A stretch of DNA of 64,000 bases, taken from the NCBI GenBank assembly GCA_016720395.1, contig JADKKR010000004.1, forward strand, positions 186,001 to 250,000. Direction: 5' to 3'. This document shows, piece by piece, positions 52,505 to 61,971 of the stretch. Position numbers and translations under genes: made by a program. The notes below the pieces were generated by a model. The model was not told the origin of the DNA. It saw nothing but the letters and a program-made list of their open reading frames with translations, and did no database searches. Within the stretch, counting starts at the first letter, position 1, and every line of letters starts with the position of its first letter. This DNA comes from Geobacteraceae bacterium (GTDB lineage: Bacteria; Desulfobacterota; Desulfuromonadia; Geobacterales; Pseudopelobacteraceae).

Positions 52505-52521
52505 CTGGCGCGGCATTTGCT
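52505..52521 (+). promoter_or_regulatory. Sigma-54 promoter of the small regulator and radical SAM maturase
   Basis: CTGGCGCGGCATTTGCT fits TGGCACG-N4-TTGCT with one mismatch and GG-N10-GC spacing. The small-protein ATG lies 92 nt downstream. Confidence 0.82.
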
Positions 52522-52612
52522 ATTTCATACGGGTTGAGCCCTGCCGGCAAGGCTCCGGCTTGTGGCCGGGACCTGCAGACAGGGCACTCTCTCTTGTTCA
52601 TGGAGCATTGAA

Positions 52613-52834
52613 ATGGCCGCCGCCAGAAAGAACAGCAGGAAAAAGAAACTCAAGCGCAGCGTCAGGTCCGACAAGCCGGCTCTGCTGTCGGTCGTTACCG
52701 TGCGCCTCTCCGATGAAGAGAAAGAACGTATTGACAACATCATGAGAAATCTGGAAATTACACGCTATACTGATGTCATGCGTATGGCGCTGCATATGGT
52801 AAAGCACCAGCAGCCGGCAGGTATATTCAGGTGA
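52613..52834 (+). CDS. Small basic ribbon-helix-helix-like protein
   Basis: 73 aa from the ATG at 52613 (GGAGCATTGAA upstream). A Lys/Arg-rich N-terminus (ARKNSRKKKLKRS) precedes VVTVRLSDEEKERIDNIM and YTDVMRMALHMV, a beta-helix-helix layout like RHH repressors. It is directly before the radical SAM gene. It could be a DNA-binding regulator or a maturase partner. Confidence 0.7.
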   Translation: MAAARKNSRKKKLKRSVRSDKPALLSVVTVRLSDEEKERIDNIMRNLEITRYTDVMRMALHMVKHQQPAGIFR

Positions 52835-52841
52835 ATGTGCG

Positions 52842-54185
52842 GTGAACATAAATCCCCCCTCAAGCAGTATCTCAGATCCGGCCACGTCCACGGCCGCATT
52901 GCGTGATCATCCCGCCAAGCTGTTCGTCGAAACAACCACCCGCTGCAACCTGAACTGCTTCATGTGCGTCAAGCAGAACAGCGGCAGCCAGGTCTGTGAA
53001 GGCGACTTTTCACCGGAACTGTTCGCTCGGCTTGAGGCGGCATTTCCGCATCTGGAGGCGTTGATCCTTAACGGCATCGGCGAGCCGCTTTTGAATCCCC
53101 ACCTTGAATCGTTCATCCGCAGGGCCAGGAAACTGATGCCCTCCTCCGGATGGATCGGCTTCCAGTCAAACGGCCTCCTGATGACGCACCTTCGTGCCGT
53201 ATCCCTGATTGACGCCGGACTGGACAAGGTCTGCATCTCCATCGATGCCGTCTCTCCCGAGCAGTTCAGAAACCTGCGTGAAGGCGGCGAGGTTGAAGGG
53301 ATCGACATGGCCTTGTCGGCCCTGAAAAATGCCAAGGCGCTGTGTAACCGGCCAGAGGTAGAGGTCGGCATCGAGTTCGTGGCGATGCGTAGTAATCTCC
53401 GCGGGCTTCCCGAAACCCTCGAGTGGGCGGCCAGCCGCGGGGCGAGCTTTGCCATCGTCACCCACGTACTCCCCTACGACGAACAGCATGCCCATGAAGC
53501 GGTGTTCTGCACTATTTCTGACCAGGCGCTGACACTGTACAATTCATGGCGCCACAAGGCGGACGCAGCCGGCATCGATTTACAGCGCTATCAGGAAGTG
53601 CGCTGGAGGGCCATGAACCGGGCACCCCGGGACCAGGCGATCGTTGATATGGTGGAAGCGATGAAGGCCGAGGCGGAGCAGATGGGCATCATGCTGGACA
53701 TAAAAAAACTCATGAAGTTCGAGAACCAATGGCTGGACGAGGTATCCGAGGTTTTCGCCGCCGCAGAGGCTGTGGCAAAGAGGACCGGCATGGAACTGAG
53801 ACTGCCGGAGACAGCACTCAAGGAACAGCGGAACTGTAGCTTCGTTGAAGAAGGAAGTGCCTTCGTATCGTGGAGCGGCGATATTTCTCCCTGCTACTTT
53901 CTGTGGCATCGCTACGATTGTTTTGCGAGCGGCTGGAATCAGACTGTACAACCCAAAGTGTTCGGCAGCCTGGTTGATCAGGACATCCTGCAGGTCTGGA
54001 ACCGTCCGGAATTCGCCACGTTTCGCAGGGATGTGCTGGCCTACGACTATCCGTCCTGCTCCAGCTGCGGTCTGGCTCCGTGCGACTATGTGCAGACCGA
54101 TGAGTTCCAGCAGGACTGCCACATCAGAAGTGTTCCCTGCGGTTCATGCCTGTGGTGCATGGGGGTCTTTCAATGCCTCCGCTGA
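52842..54185 (+). CDS. Radical SAM/SPASM putative metalloenzyme maturase
   Basis: 447 aa starting at GTG, 7 nt after the small-protein stop. SAM-cluster motif CNLNCFMC near residue 33-40, ILNGIGEPLLNPH near 68, and a C-terminal SPASM region rich in Cys: CSFVEEGSAFVSWSGDISPC, CSSCGLAPC, then CGSCLWC at the end. It agrees with my recollection of a Geobacter-type radical SAM/SPASM putative metalloenzyme maturase family. With the tungstate and Mop genes, AOR or a related tungsten enzyme is the likely client (inference). Confidence 0.88.
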   Translation: MNINPPSSSISDPATSTAALRDHPAKLFVETTTRCNLNCFMCVKQNSGSQVCEGDFSPELFARLEAAFPHLEALILNGIGEPLLNPHLESFIRRARKLMPSSGWIGFQSNGLLMTHLRAVSLIDAGLDKVCISIDAVSPEQFRNLREGGEVEGIDMALSALKNAKALCNRPEVEVGIEFVAMRSNLRGLPETLEWAASRGASFAIVTHVLPYDEQHAHEAVFCTISDQALTLYNSWRHKADAAGIDLQRYQEVRWRAMNRAPRDQAIVDMVEAMKAEAEQMGIMLDIKKLMKFENQWLDEVSEVFAAAEAVAKRTGMELRLPETALKEQRNCSFVEEGSAFVSWSGDISPCYFLWHRYDCFASGWNQTVQPKVFGSLVDQDILQVWNRPEFATFRRDVLAYDYPSCSSCGLAPCDYVQTDEFQQDCHIRSVPCGSCLWCMGVFQCLR

Positions 54186-54258
54186 CACCGGGGGTTTGAG
54201 CATAGTGCGCATCTGCCCGGTCCCGCCCGGCGCATACATCTTCAGAGGAACCAGACAA

Positions 54259-54292
54259 CAGAACCCCCGCCGGAATACCGGCGGGGGTTCTG
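54259..54292. terminator. Bidirectional terminator between the radical SAM gene and ahcY
   Basis: CAGAACCCCCGCCGG, loop AATA, CCGGCGGGGGTTCTG gives a perfect 15-bp stem between convergent genes, with TTTA on the rightward side. Confidence 0.88.
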
Positions 54293-54315
54293 TTTATCCG
54301 GAATGCAGCAACGGA

Positions 54316-55710
<1,395 letters not shown>

Positions 55711-55733
55711 TGTTCAATCTCCTTTGTTTTGTC

Positions 55734-55805
55734 CCCCTCCTGACTCAGGAGGGGCTAGGGGTGGTATCAGTTCCCCTCCTGGTTCAGGAGGGGCTAGGGG
55801 TGGTA
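55734..55805. repeat. Two tandem copies of a palindromic repeat
   Basis: CCCCTCCTGACTCAGGAGGGG plus CTAGGGGTGGTA at 55734-55766, and a near copy at 55773-55805 (39-nt period). An inverted third copy is at 56177-56210. The second copy encodes the C-terminal TTTPSPS and stop codon of the DUF559 gene. Confidence 0.85.
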
Positions 55806-56167
55806 GTCTTTAACTCATGCAAAATCTTCTCGCACACCGCAGCCAGATTCTCATACACATCAGTATTGTGAAACCTGAGAACCCGTATGTTAAGCGCATT
55901 CAAAAATGCCGTCCGCTCCCGGTCGTACTCTCTCGCTTCGTCCGTGAAGTGAGAATCACCATCAAGTTCGATAGCCAGCCGTTCTGAAGGACAGTAAAAA
56001 TCAACGATATATCTTCCGACACTATGCTGACGGCGAAACTTACAGAAACCAAGTTGGCTCTGTTTCAAGAGCATCCATAACTTTCGCTCGGCAGGCGTCG
56101 CATCGTTACGCAATGATGTGCGAAGCTGTTTCAAGTTAGGGTTGTTATGAATGGGAGCATCTTTCAT
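55784..56167 (-). CDS. DUF559 endonuclease-like protein
   Basis: 127 aa from the ATG at 56167 (MKDAP). It has the DUF559 core related to very short patch repair nucleases: RNDATPAERKLWMLLKQSQLGFCKFRRQH, YIVDFYCPSERLAIELDGDSH and FLNALNIRVLRFHN in shorter blocks. The E, D and K/H of the PD-(D/E)xK-like fold are present in DFYC...AIELDGDSH. The ends of the gene lie in flanking repeats, suggesting a mobile module. It is inserted between sahR and ahcY. Confidence 0.85.
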   Translation of the reverse strand: MKDAPIHNNPNLKQLRTSLRNDATPAERKLWMLLKQSQLGFCKFRRQHSVGRYIVDFYCPSERLAIELDGDSHFTDEAREYDRERTAFLNALNIRVLRFHNTDVYENLAAVCEKILHELKTTTPSPS

Positions 56168-56176
56168 AAAGCCCTC

Positions 56177-56210
56177 TACCACCCCCCGGCCCCTCCTAAA
56201 CTAGGAGGGG
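56177..56210. repeat. Inverted copy of the repeat flanking DUF559
   Basis: TACCACCCCCCGGCCCCTCC and CCTCCTAAACTAGGAGGGG (overlapping by six bases) are the complement-oriented counterpart of the 55734 and 55773 copies. It supplies the last codons and stop of the sahR gene. Confidence 0.85.
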
Positions 56211-57122
56211 AGCAGTCCCGTGAATCAGCAATACATTTTCCTGCCCTGCCCCTGCAGCGATCCGTTCAATTGTTGCGTCAATGAATCCGGCATATTCCAG
56301 CCAGCCGTTCAGTTCCGCCGTCTCGAACCCCAGCCACTGGTCGGCCAGCTGTTCCCGGGCCACCTCGCGCTCATGGCGGGCCAGGTCGGCCAGCAGTAGC
56401 AGGCCTCCGGGGGCCAGCACACGCCGGATCTCGGCCAGCACGGCAGGGGGATCGGCGGCATGGTGCAGCACCATGTTGGCCACCACGCAGTACACTGAGG
56501 CGTCCGGTAGCGGCAGGTGGGTCATCTCTCCCAGGCGCAGGTCTATGCCCGCAATCCCTTCTGCTGTCGTTCGCCGGCGGGCCTCTTCCAGCATGGCCGG
56601 GGAGTGGTCCACGCCGATCACCTGCCCCGCCCGCGCTGCCAGCTCGTTCAGCAGGCCTCCGGTGCCGATACCGACCTCCAGCACCGCGACTCCCTCCGGC
56701 ACCAGCTCCAGCAGGCGCCGGCGGTACTCGGGCACCGGCAGAAGCGTACGGGCCAGTTCATCCCACTGGCGGGCATGGCGGTCGAAAAATTCCAGGCTGC
56801 GCCGGCGCCGCTCTTCCAGTACTTCACCTACGGCGGCCAGATCATGGGCCCGGTCGGGCAGCGAGGCCAGCTCCTGCTCGAAAGCCGGACGGATGGAGCT
56901 GAAGAAACCACTCCCCTCGCCGGCACGGTAATAGCTCCAGGTCCCCTGTCGCTTGACGGCCAGCACCCCGGCTTCGCAGAGAATCCTGAGATGCCGCGAG
57001 ACCCGCGACTGCCCCATGCCCATGATGCGGGTCAGCTCCTGCACGGTGAATTCACCGGACAGCAGCACAGCGGTCAGGCGCAGACGGCAGGGGTCGGCCA
57101 GGGCTTTGAAGGTTTCGAGCAT
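56196..57122 (-). CDS. sahR: SahR-type regulator: ArsR domain fused to methyltransferase-like SAM domain
   Basis: 308 aa. Residues 1-90 are an ArsR winged helix (FKALADPCRLRLTAVLL, RIMGMGQSRVSRHLRIL). Residues 130-305 are a class I methyltransferase fold with VLEVGIGTGGLLNEL and VANMVLHHAADP. SahR is known in Proteobacteria to sense S-adenosylhomocysteine and repress ahcY and methionine-cycle genes. The final residues APLLV come from the repeat at 56177-56210, so the native end may have been altered by insertion. Confidence 0.93.
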   Translation of the reverse strand: MLETFKALADPCRLRLTAVLLSGEFTVQELTRIMGMGQSRVSRHLRILCEAGVLAVKRQGTWSYYRAGEGSGFFSSIRPAFEQELASLPDRAHDLAAVGEVLEERRRRSLEFFDRHARQWDELARTLLPVPEYRRRLLELVPEGVAVLEVGIGTGGLLNELAARAGQVIGVDHSPAMLEEARRRTTAEGIAGIDLRLGEMTHLPLPDASVYCVVANMVLHHAADPPAVLAEIRRVLAPGGLLLLADLARHEREVAREQLADQWLGFETAELNGWLEYAGFIDATIERIAAGAGQENVLLIHGTAPLLV

Positions 57123-57172
57123 GATATATCAAATATCCTGATTTATATAAATCAACTTTTCTTGATATATCA
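57122..57172. promoter_or_regulatory. SahR operator array
   Basis: Three palindromes: TGATATATCA (57122-57131, touching the start codon), TGATTTATATAAATCA (57139-57154) and TGATATATCA (57163-57172). The spacing of 17-24 nt suggests binding by several dimers and strong autoregulation. Confidence 0.75.
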
Positions 57173-57401
57173 CGAAGCCGCGACAAAAGGCAAGGATATT
57201 TCAAGGGTTGTCGTCGATCAACTGCAGGTAAGCACTACTGTTGGAAATCGGGGAATAAGTCAGCATTCAGGTGTTCAAACAACAATGAATCTGTATCTCT
57301 CTATTTACATGATATTATTCGTATGAACCGGCAGATAGTTGAAATTAGAAAGAATGGCGATACACTTTTAAAAAAATAGATATATTACAAGGGAATGGAA
57401 A

Positions 57402-58667
57402 ATGTCAAAAAAACGGGTTGTCATCGCCGGTATGGGATTTGGCGGGTTACAAGCTGCTAAAGTCCTGGCGAATGGCACTATTGATTTAATCATGATTGAC
57501 CGTAATAATTACCACCTGTTCCAGCCACTTCTCTACCAGGTGGCAACGGCTGGACTTGAACAGGAAGCCATTGCCTATCCTCTGCGTGGTTTAACCCGTC
57601 GCTGGCAGGGTGCTTCGTTTACGCTTGCTGAAATCAGCGGAATTGATCTGGACACAAGATGTGTCTTTACCGATTCGGGAAAAGTTCCGTATGACTACCT
57701 GGTTATTGCAGCTGGCAGTCGTACTAATTTTTTCGGTATGCAGAGCGTTGCAGCAAACGCATTTGATTTGAAGCGGCTGGATCAGGCAGAAGATTTACGT
57801 AACCATATACTGATGATGTTCGAACAGGCCACCCGGGAACCTGACCAAAAGCGAAGAGCTGCTATGCTCACGTTTATGATTGTTGGTGGCGGGCCTACCG
57901 GGGTTGAATTTGCCGGAGCTTTGCGAGAGTTGATTGTTTACGTACTCTCGCAGGACTATCCTGCAATTTCCGCAACAGAAACCAGAATTATTCTGGTTGA
58001 GGCTGCTGATTCATTGCTCACTGCCATGCCGGTTGAGTTGCGCCAGTACGCATGTCGAAAACTCTACTCAATGGGAGTGGAAGTTCTTTTGGAGAGCCGG
58101 GTAGTTGGAGCGACGGCTGAATCAGTCGAACTGGCTGATGGTCTTGTGATCGCTGCACATACGTTATTCTGGTCGGCCGGGGTAGCGGCTGCAGAGCTGG
58201 CAGATTTTATATCAGGAGTTGAAAGAAGCACTTCCGGCAGGATTGTGGTTCAGCCCGATCTCAGCATCAAAGAGCATCCGGAGGTTTTTGTCGTGGGAGA
58301 CATGGCGTATTGTCTTGATAATGAAGTACCTTTGCCAATGATGGCTCCGGTAGCGAATCAACAGGGGGATTATGCCGCAAGGATGATACTTGCACGTGAA
58401 CAGGGTAAGTCTCTCCCGCCTTTTCACTATGCTGACAAGGGTTCTATGGCGACTATCGGAAGGAGCTCTGCAGTAGCAACTGCCGCAGGTTTTAAAATCA
58501 GCGGATATATTGCCTGGCTTGCCTGGTTATTGCTCCACCTGTATTATTTGATCGGATTCCGGAATCGCATGGTTGTTATGATGAATTGGACATATGCGTA
58601 CTGGTTTCAGGAGCGGCAGGTTCGGCTAATCACGGCAAAAAAACGTCGGGCCGGGTGCTTGCAGTAA
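57402..58667 (+). CDS. ndh: Type II NADH dehydrogenase-like flavoprotein
   Basis: 421 aa with two dinucleotide folds (VVIAGMGFGGLQAAKVL at 5-21 and FMIVGGGPTGVEFAGAL near 162) and the motifs NNYHLFQPLLYQVATAG and DMAYCLDNEVPLP. The C-terminal hydrophobic amphipathic segment (YIAWLAWLLLHLYYLIGF) anchors it to the membrane. Its role is NADH oxidation to quinone without proton pumping. It is more A/T-rich than its neighbours, which may mean recent acquisition. Confidence 0.93.
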   Translation: MSKKRVVIAGMGFGGLQAAKVLANGTIDLIMIDRNNYHLFQPLLYQVATAGLEQEAIAYPLRGLTRRWQGASFTLAEISGIDLDTRCVFTDSGKVPYDYLVIAAGSRTNFFGMQSVAANAFDLKRLDQAEDLRNHILMMFEQATREPDQKRRAAMLTFMIVGGGPTGVEFAGALRELIVYVLSQDYPAISATETRIILVEAADSLLTAMPVELRQYACRKLYSMGVEVLLESRVVGATAESVELADGLVIAAHTLFWSAGVAAAELADFISGVERSTSGRIVVQPDLSIKEHPEVFVVGDMAYCLDNEVPLPMMAPVANQQGDYAARMILAREQGKSLPPFHYADKGSMATIGRSSAVATAAGFKISGYIAWLAWLLLHLYYLIGFRNRMVVMMNWTYAYWFQERQVRLITAKKRRAGCLQ

Positions 58668-58740
58668 ACAAAGTTCGCATAACTACGGTCATTTTCCGGA
58701 TTGAAGCTGCGCTTGTTAACGAGACACAAACTCCTTTGTC

Positions 58741-60387
58741 TTATCCGCTGGCATACTTCTCCCGCAGGGTGACCTTGCTGACCTTTCCCACGCTGGTCTT
58801 GTCGATGGCCTCGACAAAGCGCACCTTCAGCAGCACCACCTGCTTGTTGACCAGGCCCTTATCGGCGTAGCCCTTGATGAAACGGGCAATATCCTTCTCG
58901 GACAGGCTGCTGCCCGGGCGGGGCACGACGAGCGCCAGCGGGCGTTCGCCCCACTTCTCGTCGGTTACCCCGATTACCGCCACCTCGGCCACCGCCGGAT
59001 GATGGGCGATGATGTCCTCCAGCTCCAGCGACGAAACCCATTCACCGGAAACCTTGATGATGTCCTTGCTCCGGTCGGTGATCCGCACGTAACCAAGCTC
59101 ATCACGGACAGCCACGTCGCCGGTATGGAGATAGCCGCCCTCCCAGAGCTGTTCCGACGCCTTGCGGTCCTTCAGATATCCCTGGGTCAGCCAGGGGGCG
59201 CGCACCACGATCTCGCCGGGGCTGGCATTATCCCGGGGCTGTTCCTTCATCTGTCCGTCAACGATGCGCAGATCCACCAGCGGCAGCGAACGACCGGTCC
59301 GGCAGCGGATTTCCGCCTGTTCCTCAGGGGGCAGCTCAAGCATCTCCGGAGTCAGGTGCGCCAGGGTCAGGATCGGACAGGTTTCGGACATGCCGTAGCC
59401 GGTAAAGACATCGATGCCCCGCGACATGGCTTCGATACAGAGCGCGCGCGACATGGCCGCCCCGCCGATGATCAGCTTCCAGCCGGAAAGGTCCATGCGC
59501 TGCGCGTGGGGATGCTTGAGCAGCATGTGCAGAATGGTCGGGACGCAGTGGGAGAAGGTGACCCCCTCCTTTTCAATCAGCTCCAGCAGCAGGTCGGGTA
59601 CGTAGCGCCCGGGATAGACCTGTTTGACCCCCAGCATGGTGGCCACGTAGGGCACGCCCCAGGCGTGGACGTGGAACATGGGTGTGATCGGCATGTAGAC
59701 ATCCTGACGGTGGAAGCGGCCGTGGCCGAGGGCCGAACCGAGCACTCCCAGCGTCCCCATGGTGTGCAGCACCAGCTGGCGGTGGCTGAAATAGACCCCC
59801 TTGGGCATCCCGGTGGTACCGGTGGTGTAAAAGGTGGTGGCCCGGGTGTTCTCGTCGAAATCAGGGAAATCGAAGACAGGGGACGCAGCCGCCAGCAAGG
59901 CCTCGTATTCTCCGCAGAACGCTATGGTCGTAACCGGAGGAATGGGTTCATCATTCAGCAGCACAAAGCCCTTAACCATGTCCAGGCGCCCCCGGATATG
60001 CTCCAGTATCGGCAGGAATTCGCTGTTGACCAGCAGGAAGTCGTCTTCGGCGTGGTCGACGGTGTAGAGGATCTGCTCCGGCGAGAGGCGAACGTTGATC
60101 GTGTGCAGCACCGCCCCGATCATCGGCACGGCGAAGAAACATTCCAGGTAGCGGTGTGAGTCCCAGTCCATGACCGCCACCGTATCGCCCGGCTTGACGC
60201 CCAGCGCGGTCAGGGTGCTGGCCAGGCGCTGTATCCGTTGGTGCAGGTCCCGATAGGTGTAGCGGAACGTTCCGCGATACACGATCTCCTGATCCGGGGC
60301 CTCCACCACCGGGCAGAAGAGCAGGTTCTTGATCAGCAGGGGAAAGTCATAGGCCGAAGGGGTGCGCGGGACAGGGGCGTTGGTCAT
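58741..60387 (-). CDS. Fatty-acyl-CoA ligase (AMP-binding)
   Basis: 548 aa from the ATG at 60387 (GGAGG upstream). ATP-binding P-loop TTFYTTGTTGMPKGVY near residue 185, GYGMSETCP near 330, and TGDVAVRDELGYVRITDRSKDIIKVSGEWVSS near 425-460 in shorter blocks. It activates a carboxylic acid to acyl-CoA via acyl-adenylate. Substrate length is not evident; layout fits medium-chain members. Leftward gene of its own, behind the terminator at 60466-60498. Confidence 0.94.
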   Translation of the reverse strand: MTNAPVPRTPSAYDFPLLIKNLLFCPVVEAPDQEIVYRGTFRYTYRDLHQRIQRLASTLTALGVKPGDTVAVMDWDSHRYLECFFAVPMIGAVLHTINVRLSPEQILYTVDHAEDDFLLVNSEFLPILEHIRGRLDMVKGFVLLNDEPIPPVTTIAFCGEYEALLAAASPVFDFPDFDENTRATTFYTTGTTGMPKGVYFSHRQLVLHTMGTLGVLGSALGHGRFHRQDVYMPITPMFHVHAWGVPYVATMLGVKQVYPGRYVPDLLLELIEKEGVTFSHCVPTILHMLLKHPHAQRMDLSGWKLIIGGAAMSRALCIEAMSRGIDVFTGYGMSETCPILTLAHLTPEMLELPPEEQAEIRCRTGRSLPLVDLRIVDGQMKEQPRDNASPGEIVVRAPWLTQGYLKDRKASEQLWEGGYLHTGDVAVRDELGYVRITDRSKDIIKVSGEWVSSLELEDIIAHHPAVAEVAVIGVTDEKWGERPLALVVPRPGSSLSEKDIARFIKGYADKGLVNKQVVLLKVRFVEAIDKTSVGKVSKVTLREKYASG

Positions 60388-60465
60388 GACGGCGGCCTCC
60401 AGAGTGCTTAGGAATCTCCAGCAGAGCTTTCTTTGTAGCACGAACCCCCGTCAGTTCCAATACGG

Positions 60466-60498
60466 AAAAAGCCGCCCCGGGTGTCCCGGAGCGGCTTG
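60466..60498 (-). terminator. Terminator of the nitronate monooxygenase-like gene
   Basis: Reading leftward, AAGCCGCTCCGGG, loop ACA, CCCGGGGCGGCTT and TTT follow the stop codon at 60520. Confidence 0.85.
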
Positions 60499-60519
60499 TG
60501 ATGGGTATACCGTCAGCTT

Positions 60520-61605
60520 TCAGGCAGCCTGCTTCTGCTCTTCCGCAGCCCCGAACAGTTCGTCGAAGATCGCCTGAACGGTAGTGATCCGCTCCGACTT
60601 CCAGGCATTGGTGCCGCAGAAGACGAGACCGGTCTCCACATCCCCGCGCTGGGCACGGTCCAGCGATGTCACGATGCAGAAGCGCTCGCCCGATTCCTTG
60701 TAGGAGCATTTTTTCAGGCACCCCAGGCGACAGGGGGTGTGGTGATCCAGGTCATACTGGCGAATATTGTCCTGGTTGCTGAGGATGGCACGTCCCGGCA
60801 GGCCGGCCGGACTCATGATCAGGCCGATGTCTTCGGGCCGGCAGTCGATATATCTCTGCTTGAAGGCGTCATCGGCATCGCACTCCTCCGTGCAGACAAA
60901 GCGGGACGCCATCTGCACGCCGTCGGCGCCTTCAGCCAGAGCATGTTCCAGATCGGCACGGTCCCAGATTCCGCCGGCGGCGATGACCGGTACATGGGTG
61001 CCGTATTCGCTGATGAAAAACTCCTTGACCTGGCGGACGGTTGCGTACTGATCGTACTCCCCGGTCCCGATATTCTCCATCTTCTCGCCTAGGTGACCAC
61101 CGGCCGTATCAGGGTCCTCCACCACGACCGCGTCAGGCAGGCGGTTGAATGACTTGTGCCATTTTTTGGCGATCAGCTGCGCCGCCCGCAGGGACGACAC
61201 GATCGGGACCAGCGCCACGTCCGGGGCATGGGAGGTTATTTCCGGCAGGTTCATGGGCAGGCCGGCACCGCACACGATAACCTTGGCGCCGCCTTCTATG
61301 GCCGCCTTGACCAGCTGCTCGTAGTCGGACAGCGCAACCATGACGTTGACGCCGATGATACCGTCCGGGGCAATTTCATAGGCCTTGCGCAACTCGTCCC
61401 TGAAGGCGTCGGCATCGGCCTGGAAGTAGTTCCTGCCGTTATAAAAGGGGCTGTTGAGGCAGATGCCCGGAGCCGCCACCAGCCCGACTCCGCCGCACTT
61501 GGCCACGTTGCCTGCCAGGCGGCCGGCGGAAATACGAACCCCCATGCCACCCTGGATAACCGGGTAGCGCACCACATGCTTGCCAATCTTCAATGAATGA
61601 ACCAT
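60520..61605 (-). CDS. Nitronate monooxygenase-like flavoprotein
   Basis: 361 aa from the ATG at 61605; an earlier codon has no ribosome site. FMN barrel motifs: YPVIQGGMGVRIS, VIGCG-like VIVCGAGLPMNLP, EDPDTAGGHLGEK and VPVIAAGGIWDRADLEHALAEGADGVQMASRF in blocks. Related to nitronate monooxygenase and FabK-type enoyl reductases; the exact reaction is unsettled. A Cys set near the C-terminus (CRLGCLKKCSY...RFCIV) is seen in anaerobe versions and may bind Fe-S. Confidence 0.9.
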   Translation of the reverse strand: MVHSLKIGKHVVRYPVIQGGMGVRISAGRLAGNVAKCGGVGLVAAPGICLNSPFYNGRNYFQADADAFRDELRKAYEIAPDGIIGVNVMVALSDYEQLVKAAIEGGAKVIVCGAGLPMNLPEITSHAPDVALVPIVSSLRAAQLIAKKWHKSFNRLPDAVVVEDPDTAGGHLGEKMENIGTGEYDQYATVRQVKEFFISEYGTHVPVIAAGGIWDRADLEHALAEGADGVQMASRFVCTEECDADDAFKQRYIDCRPEDIGLIMSPAGLPGRAILSNQDNIRQYDLDHHTPCRLGCLKKCSYKESGERFCIVTSLDRAQRGDVETGLVFCGTNAWKSERITTVQAIFDELFGAAEEQKQAA

Positions 61606-61971
61606 GGCCTCTCTCTCACGGGAAGAAATCAATACTGCCCGCATCTTACCAGTTGATCGGGGTACGACTGTGTAATAGTTTTGTAAAACCGCCGGATATG
61701 GGGTTGAAATCAGTGTGAAATGACCATAAACAATGTCATGTCACAGCACGGTGAGATACCATTACATTCTGTTACCCAAACGTACAAGCCTGGATCATAA
61801 GTACCCGTCATGAGGCTGGAGTTGCCATGATTGGACAGGCTTGTCGAATGAATCTGACGTTGTCTCAGTCTGCCAGTGACGATTCCACGCTTGACCCGTT
61901 TCGCACAAAAACCACCTCATTATCAGCCGCATAAGCAATTACCCATTCCCTGTCAGCAGAAATTGATCGGG
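61606..61971. other. 366-nt gap, no gene seen
   Basis: No frame with a good ribosome site is found. A 35-codon open frame near 61827 lacks supporting features. The sequence is of mixed composition without strong hairpins. Confidence 0.4.

Noticed and set aside
55734..55805. CRISPR-like tandem repeat
   Set aside because: Only two adjacent copies, 39-nt period with almost no spacer, and a third inverted copy elsewhere; not a CRISPR array.
60520..61605. Nitronate monooxygenase-like gene as the missing mftD
   Set aside because: Different FMN barrel family and 41 kb from the mft operon.
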